Positions 55,266 through 64,000 of a DNA stretch of 64,000 bases are shown here, piece after piece. A program made the position numbers and the translations under genes. Position 1 is the stretch's first letter; every line of letters begins with the position of its first letter. A model generated the notes under the pieces. The model did no database searches, was not told the origin of the DNA, and saw only the letters and a list, made by a program, of their open reading frames with translations. Source of the stretch: Sphingobacteriales bacterium (GTDB taxonomy: Bacteria > Bacteroidota > Bacteroidia > Chitinophagales > LD1); assembly GCA_018262795.1 (NCBI GenBank), contig JADFDM010000006.1, positions 177,319-241,318 on the forward strand. The letters run 5' to 3'.

Positions 55266-58200
55266 TCGCACCTTTTTTCTCTGATTTTTTATTGTTCAGG
55301 AAGGTAATATTGGCCACATAAGTGAATACCTGTGGCAACTGAAGTTGTCCTTTATAAGTACCATCCCAACCGGCAAATTGATTATTGGATTGATATACCA
55401 ATTCCCCCCAACGGTTAAATATTTTCAAATCCACCGTTTCAATTCCCTGCCCATAAACTTGGAAAATATCATTGTTGCCATCTCCGTTAGGGGAAAATGA
55501 ATTGGGTACATAAACCGGTAATTCGGGAAGTACTTCTACATGCAAATTGGCTTTTCCGAAACAAGTGGAGGTGCCGTTTTGCATAGTTACCGTTACCGTG
55601 TAGTCTCCGCGGTGATAAACCGTTACAAAAGGATCGGGACAATCCATACAGCTTAAGCCGGTGGGGGGGGTCCAGCTATAGCTTACATCCGAAGCATTTT
55701 GATAGGTCACTAAGACCTTATCACCTTCTCCCAAAGGTAAGATAAGCGAATCAGGAATTACACTTGCTAAAACAGGAAGCGGTTGGTACACAGTCACCAC
55801 AACATCGCTTGTGCAGCCCTTTCCATTCACTGCGGTAAGGTGATGTTCTCCGGAGGACAATCCGTAAAAATCACCGGAGTATTGAAGGCTTCCGCCATCT
55901 ATTCCAAACTGATAAGGACCGTTTTGAATCGAAGTGGCAACAATATGAGTAGCGCCATCAATGTAATCAACACCAAAGCAGGAAGTAGAATCTGTAACGG
56001 TGATAAAATTATCCGGGGTGGCATCGGGCACAGTCACCAAATCTATTTTAGTGCAACCATTATTATCCGATACAATCACGGTGTAATCACCGGGGGCTAA
56101 ATTCTGAATAGTGCCATCGGTGGCAAATACAAAATTGGCTCCGTCCTGCGTAGCTGAATAATTGTAAGGCATCGTTCCGCCTGTAGCTGATACATCAATG
56201 GAACCGTTTTTATCACCCGGACATTTGACGGCATTGCCTGTCGTGTTAATCTGCATCTCCGGTGGATCATTCACTAAAGTAGTGGTAGATGCTGAACATC
56301 CATTCGCATCGCTCACAGTACAGAAATACTGGCCGGCCACCAAAGCACTGGCAGTGGCATCTGTTTGCCCGTCTGACCAAATGTACTGGTACGGTGTTGT
56401 TCCTCCGGAAGCCACCACACTGGCGGAGCCGTTGGGCGCTTGATAACAAACAGCATCTGTAGCCGTCACCGATAGGTTAACCGAACTGGGTTGAATAATC
56501 GTGTACGCTTCTGTTGCCGTGCAGCCATTGCCGTCTGTCACGGTAACTGTATAAGTATTTGCACTTAAGCCGGAAATTGCAGGAGTGGTTTCTGTCGTAT
56601 TCCACAAGTAAGTATAGCCTGAGCCGGCCGGCCCCGGAGTGCCTCCGGAAGCAGCAACCGTCAGACTTCCATCTGCACTGTTTCCACACGATACATTGTC
56701 TTGATTAATCAGATTAATAGTAACAGCAGTAGGCTCCGTTAAGGTGAAACTGGCAGTGGCGCTACAGTTCGCATCGCTCACCGTGACGGTTACACTTCCC
56801 GAGGATAAACCGTTGATAGTAGCATTGGAAGAATTTCCCGTTCCGTTCCAGTTGTATTGATAAGGAGCCGTGCCGGTATTCACAGTAATTGTAGCGCTGC
56901 CATCATTGCCTCCCATACAGGAAACATTGGTAAACGACTGCGAGAAAGTAAGAGCCGCTACTTGCGTAATCTGATAAGTATCTGTGGCAGTGCAGCCATT
57001 ATCATCAGTAACCGTGAGGGCATAGGTATCAGCCACCAAGCCGCTAATGGATGACCCGGAATAAGTCTGACTGTTGGATTGTTGCGCCCACGAATAAGTA
57101 TATGGCACAGTGCCTCCTGAAGCGGTGGCGGCAATAGAGCCGGTGTTATTAGACCCGCAACCTATGTTTTGAATGGTCGGTTGCCCTATCACCAACTGAG
57201 TCGGTTCGGCAACTGTATAGGTAGCGCTAACGGAACATCCTGCACCATCATCTGCGGTGACGGAGTAAGAGCCGGCAGCAAGATTGCTGAGTGTAGCACC
57301 GGTAGCGCCTCCGCTCCAGTTATAGTTAAAAGTGCCGCTACCTCCGCTGGCAGAAGCCGTAATATCACCATTTGCCCCACCGAAACAGGCCACATCTGTA
57401 ATGACAGGAGTGCCGAGTGCAACGGTGTTACCTCCCGTCTGAATAGTCAGTGTGCCGGAACTTGTTGCCGTACATCCTTTGGAATCGGTGACGGTAATCG
57501 TATAGGTTCCTGCGGCCACATTATTAAGTATTGAGTCTGTTTGCACCGGGGAGGAATTCCAAGAATAACTATACCCGTAAGTGCCGCCCGAAGCAGTGGC
57601 GGTTAAGGTGCCTGTACCTGTGCCCGAGCAATTTGTTTGTGTTACGTCTGTAACATTTGTAACCAATTGTGTGGGTTGAGTAATTCTCACCGTATCGGAA
57701 CGGGTACAAGAAGCTGCATCGGTAGCAGTGAAAACATAAGTGCCTGCCGAAAGACCGGTAATGCTCAAGGTGCCGGCACCATTCGACCATCCATAAGTAA
57801 TCGGTGGGGTGCCTCCGCTTACTGTTGCTGTTGCTGAACCATCTGTTGCACCAAAGCATGAAATGTTTTGCGAGGAGGTAATGCTGCTTTGCAATGACCC
57901 GGCAAGAGAAACGGTCACATCATCTGTAACTACTACCGGAGTACCACCGGAGCAAGGCAAGTAAGTAGCCTGAGCAGTGTATGTGGTGGCTGTAGGCGGG
58001 CACACCTGAACGGAATTTCCTGTTGCTATCTGATTGGCTCCCTGAAACCAAGCCACGCTCACAATAGAAGGCCCGTTGGGGGTAAACCGCCAAGCATCAT
58101 TATTTGCGGTCCAAACTGAATTGTTTCTTCCGGGCACAGTGTAGGCTACAGTTTGTGTAGCGTTCTGAATCCCTTCAACGGCTAACCCATCATTCCAACC

Positions 58201-58887
58201 AGTTTGCAGGAAACCGCCATCCGGACATGCGTCCTTGTGAGCAATGTATATCTCAATAGCGTTGGTAGTTTCATAAATAGCAATCTGATGAGTGGCATCC
58301 ATACCACTGCAAGTGGATAGAAAATTATCAGAATCATACATAGGCACCTGATTATACGAAATCACAAAAATTCTACAAGGAGCGGTACCTAATATCTGAT
58401 AACTGATATTTCCTCCCAGTGAAGGATCTATATCGTGATAGGGACCCATAATGCTATTGCCATAAATATTGGCGGTAGGCATTGTTCCCGCAGATGTCAA
58501 ATCCCAAACACAGCCAAGGTTTGCCTGACTAACATCAAATGTGATTAAGCCGTTAGCCCCCACTACTACTTGCGTATAAGAGTTTCCGAAAAAGCAGAAA
58601 GTAAAAGGAAGGTTGATGGCACTTGACCATATGTCGTCAATATTCACCAAAATAGGCGTGCCCGCAGTATATGAAAATGGAGTATAAGGAATAGCGCCAA
58701 CGGAATAGGAGGTAGTATTTCCTGAAGGGAAAGGGGTTGCCGTGAGTGTAGTGCAATTAGTGCCGCAGGGTAATTGTACGTTGCTGCCCGCATCCACTGC
58801 CGGACAACCCGGCTGGGCATTGGTAACCGATACTGCGACAAAAAAACATAGAAGGGAAACAAAAGTATTACGAGTAAAAAAATTCAT
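55249..58887 (-). CDS. Giant SprB-repeat adhesin with CHU_C sorting domain
   Basis: The 1212-residue exported protein has a signal peptide ending near TNAQ (residue 24). Next comes a ~280-residue N-terminal domain of unknown fold ([20 protein letters not shown]). About nine SprB-type repeats of ~80 residues follow, each starting with a Cys-containing motif such as [39 protein letters not shown] and [20 protein letters not shown] and ending [13 protein letters not shown]. The gliding/CHU_C domain closes it ([31 protein letters not shown], end KGAITLIR). SprB-like proteins move on the cell surface in gliding Bacteroidota and adhere to substrates. The PorP/SprF-type gene lies just upstream on the same strand, which supports a secretion pair. 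Confidence 0.92.
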   Translation of the reverse strand: MNFFTRNTFVSLLCFFVAVSVTNAQPGCPAVDAGSNVQLPCGTNCTTLTATPFPSGNTTSYSVGAIPYTPFSYTAGTPILVNIDDIWSSAINLPFTFCFFGNSYTQVVVGANGLITFDVSQANLGCVWDLTSAGTMPTANIYGNSIMGPYHDIDPSLGGNISYQILGTAPCRIFVISYNQVPMYDSDNFLSTCSGMDATHQIAIYETTNAIEIYIAHKDACPDGGFLQTGWNDGLAVEGIQNATQTVAYTVPGRNNSVWTANNDAWRFTPNGPSIVSVAWFQGANQIATGNSVQVCPPTATTYTAQATYLPCSGGTPVVVTDDVTVSLAGSLQSSITSSQNISCFGATDGSATATVSGGTPPITYGWSNGAGTLSITGLSAGTYVFTATDAASCTRSDTVRITQPTQLVTNVTDVTQTNCSGTGTGTLTATASGGTYGYSYSWNSSPVQTDSILNNVAAGTYTITVTDSKGCTATSSGTLTIQTGGNTVALGTPVITDVACFGGANGDITASASGGSGTFNYNWSGGATGATLSNLAAGSYSVTADDGAGCSVSATYTVAEPTQLVIGQPTIQNIGCGSNNTGSIAATASGGTVPYTYSWAQQSNSQTYSGSSISGLVADTYALTVTDDNGCTATDTYQITQVAALTFSQSFTNVSCMGGNDGSATITVNTGTAPYQYNWNGTGNSSNATINGLSSGSVTVTVSDANCSATASFTLTEPTAVTINLINQDNVSCGNSADGSLTVAASGGTPGPAGSGYTYLWNTTETTPAISGLSANTYTVTVTDGNGCTATEAYTIIQPSSVNLSVTATDAVCYQAPNGSASVVASGGTTPYQYIWSDGQTDATASALVAGQYFCTVSDANGCSASTTTLVNDPPEMQINTTGNAVKCPGDKNGSIDVSATGGTMPYNYSATQDGANFVFATDGTIQNLAPGDYTVIVSDNNGCTKIDLVTVPDATPDNFITVTDSTSCFGVDYIDGATHIVATSIQNGPYQFGIDGGSLQYSGDFYGLSSGEHHLTAVNGKGCTSDVVVTVYQPLPVLASVIPDSLILPLGEGDKVLVTYQNASDVSYSWTPPTGLSCMDCPDPFVTVYHRGDYTVTVTMQNGTSTCFGKANLHVEVLPELPVYVPNSFSPNGDGNNDIFQVYGQGIETVDLKIFNRWGELVYQSNNQFAGWDGTYKGQLQLPQVFTYVANITFLNNKKSEKKGAITLIR

Positions 58888-58951
58888 CTTGAGGTAATCC
58901 GGTTTTATAACACAGATGAGAAATTAGCGGTTATGGTTTACAATCTTAAAT

Positions 58952-58987
58952 AAAAAAAAGCATCCTCCTTAATACAAAAGATGCTTT
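58952..58987 (-). terminator. Rho-independent terminator after the PorP/SprF gene
   Basis: AAAGCATC (58957-58964) and GATGCTTT (58980-58987) form an 8-bp stem with a 15-base loop. The A run at 58952-58956 gives a T tract on the minus strand. It lies 30 bp past the stop of the PorP gene, so the adhesin downstream may need its own promoter or partial read-through. Confidence 0.65.
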
Positions 58988-59016
58988 TTAGTTTATGGCA
59001 ATACTCCTAATTCCAA

Positions 59017-60042
59017 TTAAAAATTAGGGCAATACTTTTCATATTGTATAGACTGAGGGCGCTCTTTCTTAAATACATACACCAGCGAAACCTCTGCTGC
59101 GCCTTGTGCCTTGGATGCTGCCTTTAACCCTGAATGGTTAATGTCGTAACTCAGCCCCACACGAACATTATAGAACTCTACTCCCAAGTTCATAATCACC
59201 GCATCTTTTACGCGATAAAATGCACCTCCAAAAATAGCTACATCATCATTCAGCCAGTAGTTAAGCCCCAAACCAAAATTATATTCCTGCGCATTGGACT
59301 GAAGCATAAAGAGGAAGGTGGGTGAAATGCTGAAATCATAATACTTGTCGAGAAAAATCTCCATTCCTGCATGAAGGTTGTAGCGATAATTTAAGCGGTT
59401 GGTCTCATCTCCCAAAAATGATTCTTTGGGGCGCGAAAGGTGATTCATAGAAAAGCCTATATAGTAGCGCCACATATCTTTCGGAGCGTGCGACCACAAG
59501 GCACCAATATTTACATCGGGGTAGATGATGCTTTTGCCACTGAAACTTTCGCCATTGCTGAGAGCCGGATTCCAACTGAAACCATCTAACTGACTTTCAA
59601 AAATTAAATCAGAAATTTTTACTTGTTTGGAAACTACGCCCGCCTGCAGACCGAGAGAAATTCTGCCTCTGCCGTAGCGATCTACCGCTTTGTGATAAGC
59701 CACCGACACCATTCCCGAATAAGTTGTCAAAGCGCCATCACCGGCTTTATCGGCATAAAACATTCCGCCAAAACCAAAGCCGTCATTGCCGAGTCGCTCG
59801 CGCAGAATTGGCATGTCGAAAGACGCTTGATAAGTTTGGTAAGGCGCTACGGAGTTTAATACCGGAATAGTGAACCACTGATTGCGATAATTAAAACTGG
59901 CGCGAAACATCCCATTGATATTGGCCGTGAGGGCCGGATTCAGGGTAAGAGGCGAAGCGGAATATTGAGAAAAATGTATGTCCTGAGCCGAAGCGGAAAG
60001 GGTAAACAGACCAATGACTAACGCAGCGTAAAACTTTCTCAT
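59017..60042 (-). CDS. PorP/SprF family type IX secretion outer-membrane protein
   Basis: PorP/SprF proteins are outer-membrane barrels needed for T9SS export of SprB-type cargo. I chose Met 60042, which starts a clear signal peptide (KFYAALVIGLFTLSASAQ). The upstream start adds 19 residues without support. The ~341-residue barrel begins with the family hallmark DIHFSQYSASPLTLNPALTA, continues FRASFNYRNQWFTIP, and has alternating aromatic strands ending around VRVGLSYDIN before a short polar tail. It sits next to the SprB-repeat adhesin gene, as SprF does in Flavobacterium. No other T9SS core genes are in the window. Confidence 0.93.
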   Translation of the reverse strand: MRKFYAALVIGLFTLSASAQDIHFSQYSASPLTLNPALTANINGMFRASFNYRNQWFTIPVLNSVAPYQTYQASFDMPILRERLGNDGFGFGGMFYADKAGDGALTTYSGMVSVAYHKAVDRYGRGRISLGLQAGVVSKQVKISDLIFESQLDGFSWNPALSNGESFSGKSIIYPDVNIGALWSHAPKDMWRYYIGFSMNHLSRPKESFLGDETNRLNYRYNLHAGMEIFLDKYYDFSISPTFLFMLQSNAQEYNFGLGLNYWLNDDVAIFGGAFYRVKDAVIMNLGVEFYNVRVGLSYDINHSGLKAASKAQGAAEVSLVYVFKKERPQSIQYEKYCPNF

Positions 60043-60136
60043 GCAAAGAGGTTTTTCTAAAATTATGGTTGCTAAAGTTAGGTAAAAATAGCATTTCACA
60101 AAATCATTCGCAGTTTCTTTAGTGGAGATGATTTTT

Positions 60137-61054
60137 TTATGAAAATCGTTGTTTCAACCGATGCGCCAGCGAACGATGAAATAAATAGAACACCTCCTCT
60201 GAAGCGCCAAAGCCTTCGTAAAAGCGGGCAATGGACGGAATGGAGGAGCCTTCGAAATCAAACAGAACGTCCTGTCCGCAATTTTGCCGGAGGATATTAT
60301 CAAACAGAAAGTGGGAAGCTCCCTTCTGTTTGCCAACCGCAGAAGAGGTGTTGATGAGGTTAATCCACCGCTTATCGTGTTTAATGATCAGCGAAGCCGC
60401 CATCCATTTCCCATCTTGATCGGTTACTTTAAACATAGCAGCGAGGTTCTCGGCAATTAAACGATCCGTTAGCGCCACCAAGATCTTTTTGTGCTTCGGT
60501 TTAAAAATTTCCTTTTCGGGGCGGATGTTGCTGATGTAAAATTTTCGGAAGGTCTCTACCTCATCGGTATTATCAAAAATGAAAGCCGCCTTTTCGGCCT
60601 TTTTGATATTTCGCTTATGGTTTTCGGAATATCGCTTGCGAAGTGTGGGATAATCCTCTTTCAGCAAAAGCAAAAGATTTTTTTTGTTTTTCAACTTTAA
60701 CTCTTTGGCGACCGGCTGGGCAAGAGGGTTCAAATTGATTTGTGCATACGGATAAGCGGAGGAAACATACTGCATAAATTTACTCCACTCCTTTCCGTTT
60801 AATTCCGCTTTTGAAAAAACTCCAAGTTGCTGGCAGTAATACGGCTGGTACAAGCACTTTACCCCCCACTTGCGAAGCCACACCAAAGGCATCACCGCTT
60901 CGTAATCGTTCAGCACTAAGCCATCCCAGTTTTCCGCCACAGCATCTAAATACCAACTGAGTGCATAGGGTAAACTATTGATAGACTGGCGGACACAAGC
61001 ATCCCATTTACTTCGATGCAGATCCTTTTGTTGAATAAATTTTATGGTACTCAT
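60137..61054 (-). CDS. FemAB/GNAT-like acyltransferase
   Basis: The 305-residue protein resembles GNAT-fold proteins of the FemAB/BioF2 type. The N-terminal half has a degenerate domain (YALSWYLDAVAENWDGLVLN, VMPLVWLRKWGVKCLYQPYY). The C-terminal half has a second one with AAMFKVTDQDGKWMAASLII, a short strand, and the acyl-CoA loop-like GASHFLFDNILRQN followed by FDFEGSSIPSIARFYEGFGA. FemAB relatives transfer amino acids or acyl groups to cell-wall or polysaccharide precursors. The start overlaps the upstream deacetylase-like gene by 4 bp, so the two are translationally coupled and may act on the same polysaccharide. Confidence 0.85.
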   Translation of the reverse strand: MSTIKFIQQKDLHRSKWDACVRQSINSLPYALSWYLDAVAENWDGLVLNDYEAVMPLVWLRKWGVKCLYQPYYCQQLGVFSKAELNGKEWSKFMQYVSSAYPYAQINLNPLAQPVAKELKLKNKKNLLLLLKEDYPTLRKRYSENHKRNIKKAEKAAFIFDNTDEVETFRKFYISNIRPEKEIFKPKHKKILVALTDRLIAENLAAMFKVTDQDGKWMAASLIIKHDKRWINLINTSSAVGKQKGASHFLFDNILRQNCGQDVLFDFEGSSIPSIARFYEGFGASEEVFYLFHRSLAHRLKQRFS

Positions 61055-62376
61055 TCCTCCTTGGCAATAAGAGCAGCCTGACGCGCTACGGTTTCAAAAA
61101 TTTCTCTCCATCCTTTCCATTCATCTATTTCGGTGAAGGAACTATTGTGCCACAAGCTGATAAAATCACCGCCTGTTTCGCGCACGGCTTTCATCAGTTG
61201 CTGAATTTTATGGAGGGAAAAATCATTGTCGCTGTGTAAATAGTGAGTGAAGGAAGTATCCATAAATGCAAAAGGAAATACCTTCAAAATGGTTGCTTCA
61301 TTATTTTTTAAGTTGAAAAAATAAAAGGGAGTACACAGGCCGGCACGAAATCCAACATGTGCAGCATAGCCCATCGAGTAATCTTCAGTGATCCCAAGTT
61401 TGATCAGTCGTTGATAGTCTTCCGGCAATCTGAATCGCAGATAGTGAAAGCGATTTCGATGCACCTTTTTCTCTGTGATCTGTTCTAAGCGATCTATTTC
61501 GCATTGCATGATTTGCGAGGTGATGTGACTTTTGTAGGATAGATGAATCCCTATTGCTGTTTTTTCGTCTATCTGCTTAATCAAGTTTCGGTAGATGCTT
61601 TGAGTATGACTGATGTTTTTATCAAACCTTGACTCATTGGCCAACAGAAAGAAAAACATAGTGGGGGCGGAATATTCTTCACATACCCGAAACAAGTAGT
61701 TGTAGGTATCATAAGGGTCTTTTTTCCCTCGCGACAGCACCAGTATGCGGTCTTTAAATTCTCGAAAGCGAGAAAACAAAAATGAGCGCGCCAAACCACC
61801 CAAGGTGCGCTTTATTCCTTTTCCTTTAAAGGAGTAAGCAATGTCTATATCGAAAGTGGCCCTGTAGATGAAAGGTTTTTTCTGAAATGTAAGATTGGGA
61901 AACCGTTCCAGCAACAGCCTTTTTAGTTCGAGAGCGTAATAGTTGACCACGGGCTCTTCTAACATACCACATTTAAACTGGAGACTCTGGCTGGCGCGGT
62001 AGCGGCCGTGCTTATCCTTGCTGCTGGGCAGGTATTCCTCATAGCGCGATACCATAAAAAATGCTGTGGCAAAAACATCGAAGAGCAAAGCGGAGTCGTT
62101 AGACACCGGGAAGAAACCGACTAATCCCTTCCAATCAACAAACTGAATGATTTGTAATTTAACCTGCGTTTCAAAAAGTAAGGAAACGCTCTGAAAATAC
62201 AATTCATCTCCCAACCTTTCTTTGGCATACGAAAACTTGGGGCCTCTATACTCCTTAAAATATTCTTTTTGGTGGGTCAATTCATACGACATACCCAAGA
62301 GGTCGGCTACTAGCAAATCCAAAATATAGATGAGCCGGTTCGAGCTTTGTTCGGTATAAATGAGGAGGGGTTCCAA
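61051..62376 (-). CDS. Polysaccharide deacetylase family protein with N-terminal DUF7033-like region
   Basis: The 441-residue protein has an N-terminal ~150 residues with YELTHQKEYFKEYRGPKFSY, AKERLGDELYFQS and FFMVSRYEEYLPSSKDKHGR, as in DUF7033. A carbohydrate-esterase-4-like barrel follows: RATFDIDIAYSFKGKG (a DID pair that may bind metal), APTMFFFLLANESRFDKNIS, AIGIHLSYKSHI (a His), RLPEDYQRLIKLGITEDYSM, and GDFISLWHNSSFTE (a His). The metal-site residues are recognisable but not canonical. It overlaps the acyltransferase gene downstream by 4 bp and lies 2 bp after the dehydrogenase-like gene, so the three form an operon. Confidence 0.85.
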   Translation of the reverse strand: MEPLLIYTEQSSNRLIYILDLLVADLLGMSYELTHQKEYFKEYRGPKFSYAKERLGDELYFQSVSLLFETQVKLQIIQFVDWKGLVGFFPVSNDSALLFDVFATAFFMVSRYEEYLPSSKDKHGRYRASQSLQFKCGMLEEPVVNYYALELKRLLLERFPNLTFQKKPFIYRATFDIDIAYSFKGKGIKRTLGGLARSFLFSRFREFKDRILVLSRGKKDPYDTYNYLFRVCEEYSAPTMFFFLLANESRFDKNISHTQSIYRNLIKQIDEKTAIGIHLSYKSHITSQIMQCEIDRLEQITEKKVHRNRFHYLRFRLPEDYQRLIKLGITEDYSMGYAAHVGFRAGLCTPFYFFNLKNNEATILKVFPFAFMDTSFTHYLHSDNDFSLHKIQQLMKAVRETGGDFISLWHNSSFTEIDEWKGWREIFETVARQAALIAKEE

Positions 62377-62378
62377 GT

Positions 62379-63074
62379 TTAAGGTTTCTCTTTTTTACGA
62401 TAAAATGTTTCGTTGCGCAGGTATTTTGTTTTCAGCAGAGGGCAAATTTTATAGCGCTCATCTTTCGTGTCCTCATACATAGCCGAGAGAGTTTCAAACA
62501 CAGAAGTGATACCGATTTTATCGCACCACTCAAAAGGGCCGTAGGGATAATTGGTTCCTAACTTCATGGCTTTATCAATATCCTCGATGGTGGCGGTGCC
62601 TTCTTGCAAGGTATAGCAGGCTTCATTCATAATCATAAAAATGATGCGGGGTTTTACCAGACCCACTCGATCTTCTACCGGCACAAAATTTATTCCCAAT
62701 GTCTTCATCCATTTTTCCAATTCAGGAGTTTCAAATTTTCGATAAATGCTCACCTCCCATAGTGGCTGTAATAGAAAACCCGGCAGCGCATTTATGCCGA
62801 AGAGCCTGCATTTTATTTTCGACTCGGTAGCATACACCGCTTCGGCCAAGGTAGTCTTTACCGCATTTACAAAAACCGGTTTCTCTTTCAGCCCGGCATA
62901 ATAGGCAAGAGCCGAAGGGTCATCGTCAAAATTGAGGTCGAAAATAATATCGTAGTCTGCGTAGTCTTCTTCTTCATCGCCATCCGTAAAATCTATTTCG
63001 ACATTTTGCAGAGGGGCGAGTTTTACTCTCAATTCCTCTGCGCGTTCTTTTTCACCTGTTACCAGAATCTTCAT
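62379..63074 (-). CDS. 3-hydroxyacyl-CoA dehydrogenase-like protein with a reduced nucleotide domain
   Basis: The C-terminal half (about residues 120-225) is a clear 3HCDH C-terminal domain: LVKPRIIFMIMNEACYTLQE, ATIEDIDKAMKLGTNYPYGP and FEWCDKIGITSVFETL. The N-terminal ~110 residues are much shorter than a full Rossmann domain. They start ILVTGEKERAEELRVKL instead of a GxGxxG loop and contain an acidic stretch DFTDGDEEEDYADYD. The protein (231 residues) therefore probably lacks normal NAD binding and may not be a redox enzyme. It heads the operon with the deacetylase-like and acyltransferase genes. Confidence 0.82.
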   Translation of the reverse strand: MKILVTGEKERAEELRVKLAPLQNVEIDFTDGDEEEDYADYDIIFDLNFDDDPSALAYYAGLKEKPVFVNAVKTTLAEAVYATESKIKCRLFGINALPGFLLQPLWEVSIYRKFETPELEKWMKTLGINFVPVEDRVGLVKPRIIFMIMNEACYTLQEGTATIEDIDKAMKLGTNYPYGPFEWCDKIGITSVFETLSAMYEDTKDERYKICPLLKTKYLRNETFYRKKEKP

Positions 63075-63125
63075 ATTCTTTACATTCGAGCCGCAAACTA
63101 ATTGATTTCATTAAATCATGCATAT

Positions 63126-63506
63126 ATGAGTAAGCAAATCATCAACACCACTTCGGCTCCTGCCGCCATTGGCCCTTATTCGCAGGCCGTAAAAGCAGGC
63201 TCTTTACTTTTTGTGTCGGGGCAAATACCCATAGACCCCCGCACGGGCAACTTGGTGAGCACCGGAATTGAAGCCGAAACACAGCAAGTAATGAAAAATC
63301 TTTCGGCTATTTTGGGAGAAGCCGGAGGAGATTTTGGCAGCGTAGTAAAGGCCACCATTTTTATTAAAAACATGAATGACTTTGCGAAGATTAACGAGGT
63401 GTACGCTTCGTATTTCAGCGGTAATTTTCCCGCCCGCGAAACGGTGGAGGTGGCTCGCCTGCCAAAGGATGTGAATGTGGAGATTAGCGTGATTGCGCAA
63501 CTTTGA
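63126..63506 (+). CDS. ridA: RidA family enamine/imine deaminase
   Basis: RidA hydrolyses reactive enamines/imines such as 2-aminoacrylate formed by PLP enzymes. Met 63126 starts the standard MSKQIINTTSAPAAIGPYSQ; the upstream TTG adds eight residues only. The 126-residue product has AVKAGSLLFVSGQIPIDPRT, the RidA key Arg in PARETVEVARLPKDVNVEI, and the trimer-forming beta sheet. It is the last intact gene before the decayed end of the window. Confidence 0.95.
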   Translation: MSKQIINTTSAPAAIGPYSQAVKAGSLLFVSGQIPIDPRTGNLVSTGIEAETQQVMKNLSAILGEAGGDFGSVVKATIFIKNMNDFAKINEVYASYFSGNFPARETVEVARLPKDVNVEISVIAQL

Positions 63507-63809
63507 ACCAGGGGTAGAAAGCGGGATGACTGTATAGCCTTATTGAAAACCTAAAGAGACTTGCTGTTCGACTTGTTCCAAAGGGCAGATTACTACTCAG
63601 CGAGTATCTGTTCGTGAGAGATGTGCAAGGTAACACCACCTTTGCAGCCTAACCGTAGTGGTCAGTATCGGGCTTTGCGCCACCGCCCAACCTCCCTGTC
63701 GTGTTCGGCTAAAGGAATAGGCATGTTGTGGGTTAACACCAAGTTGCATCAGGTTTTTCGTTTGCATTCGTCCCGGTGGCTATCTAGGTTCTAATCGTGC
63801 CATTTATAA

Positions 63810-64000
63810 TATCGCAGCCTGTTGCGCACATTTGATTTATTGGCCATAGAAGGCGTGAGTTATTCTACCATCCTTACTTTAATCAGCGAAGTCGGATTAG
63901 AGGGAATTAGAAAATTCTCCACTGCCAAGCAGTTTGCCAGTTGGCTGCGGCTATCTCCAAACAACAAAATCAGTGGTGGTAAAGTGTTGTCAAACAAAAT
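63810..64000 (+). mobile_element. IS110-family transposase fragment running off the window
   Basis: From 63810 one frame is open to the end: YRSLLRTFDLLAIEGVSYST, ILTLISEVGLEGIRKFSTAK, QFASWLRLSPNNKISGGKVL. The IxGVS...TL..EVG and F.SWL.L.PNNKISGGK motifs belong to the C-terminal (IS116/IS110/IS902) domain. A TAA at 63807-63809 precedes it in frame, so the N-terminal DEDD domain is missing here or is in another frame. The 300 bp upstream (63507-63809) shows no gene I can support. The rest of the element, if any, lies beyond 64000. Confidence 0.75.

Noticed and set aside
63507..63809. Structured RNA gene (tmRNA or similar) after ridA
   Set aside because: The stretch has GC-rich patches but no matching tRNA-like ends or recognisable conserved core.

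Overview
The window looks like a chromosomal segment of a Bacteroidota bacterium, probably in the Chitinophagales/Saprospiria range. The order-level placement is inference. The phylum call rests on several things seen directly: type IX secretion sorting domains on several secreted proteins, two giant adhesins ending in the gliding-motility (CHU_C) C-terminal domain, a PorP/SprF outer-membrane protein, a DUF3078 protein, a Bat (MoxR/DUF58/VWA/TPR) operon, a PadR-PspC-GIN-RDD operon, and promoters of the Bacteroidota TTTG/TAnnTTTG type. Most genes are intact housekeeping or envelope genes in short operons. Accessory features are few, and several are decayed.

Layout. 1-943: 3'-truncated ruvB (minus). 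1086-6531: a run of secreted proteins, namely a protein built of six 55-residue repeats, two tandem paralogous T9SS cargo proteins, and a third cargo gene broken by a TAG codon. 6591-10297: proline dehydrogenase, rmuC, a membrane protein and an O6-alkylguanine methyltransferase. 10520-12334: a helical-repeat/NYN-type RNase gene interrupted by one in-frame TAA, plus its small partner. 12670-17685: metK, a DUF6056-type membrane protein, a GH5 glycosidase with a sorting domain, and an unknown exported protein. 18497-24322: the Bat operon (moxR, DUF58, BatD-like, batA, batB, batC on the minus strand). 24465-31931: DUF3078 protein, a small exported protein, the padR-pspC-GIN-RDD operon, a TerB-like protein and aspS. 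32092-32329: a perfect 66-bp tandem repeat. 32587-35218: lgt and mtaB. 35567-38286: tRNA-Trp, secE, nusG, rplK, rplA, rplJ, then a terminator where rplL-rpoB-rpoC would normally follow. 38413-42837: a helix-hairpin-helix protein and an adhesin with two C-type lectin modules. 43171-45226: gcvT and an lpxD-like gene.

45332-50455 is the most unusual stretch. It carries the B12-binding/GTPase half and the mutase half of an IcmF-type acyl-CoA mutase as two separate genes, with a 599-residue SWIM zinc-finger gene placed exactly between them at 3-bp spacings. 50519-51326 is a HigBA toxin-antitoxin locus with a palindromic operator, an apparently dead toxin and an intact antitoxin. 51429-55265: trhO, a small exported protein, a quinone oxidoreductase, PPK2 and an RraA-like protein. 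55249-60042: a SprB-repeat adhesin and its PorP/SprF-type partner. 60137-63074: FemAB-like acyltransferase, polysaccharide deacetylase-like protein and a reduced 3-hydroxyacyl-CoA-dehydrogenase-like protein. 63126-63506: ridA. The window ends inside an IS110-type transposase fragment.

Together the genes describe an aerobic heterotroph with a T9SS-decorated surface (adhesins, glycosidase, propeller-like proteins), amino- and acyl-CoA catabolism (proline dehydrogenase, glycine cleavage T protein, B12-dependent mutase), tRNA modification (MtaB, TrhO) and core translation genes. Four loci (5251, 10520, 12459, 50566) carry apparent inactivating lesions. Most can be explained by single C:G to T:A changes, and all could be checked against reads or relatives.
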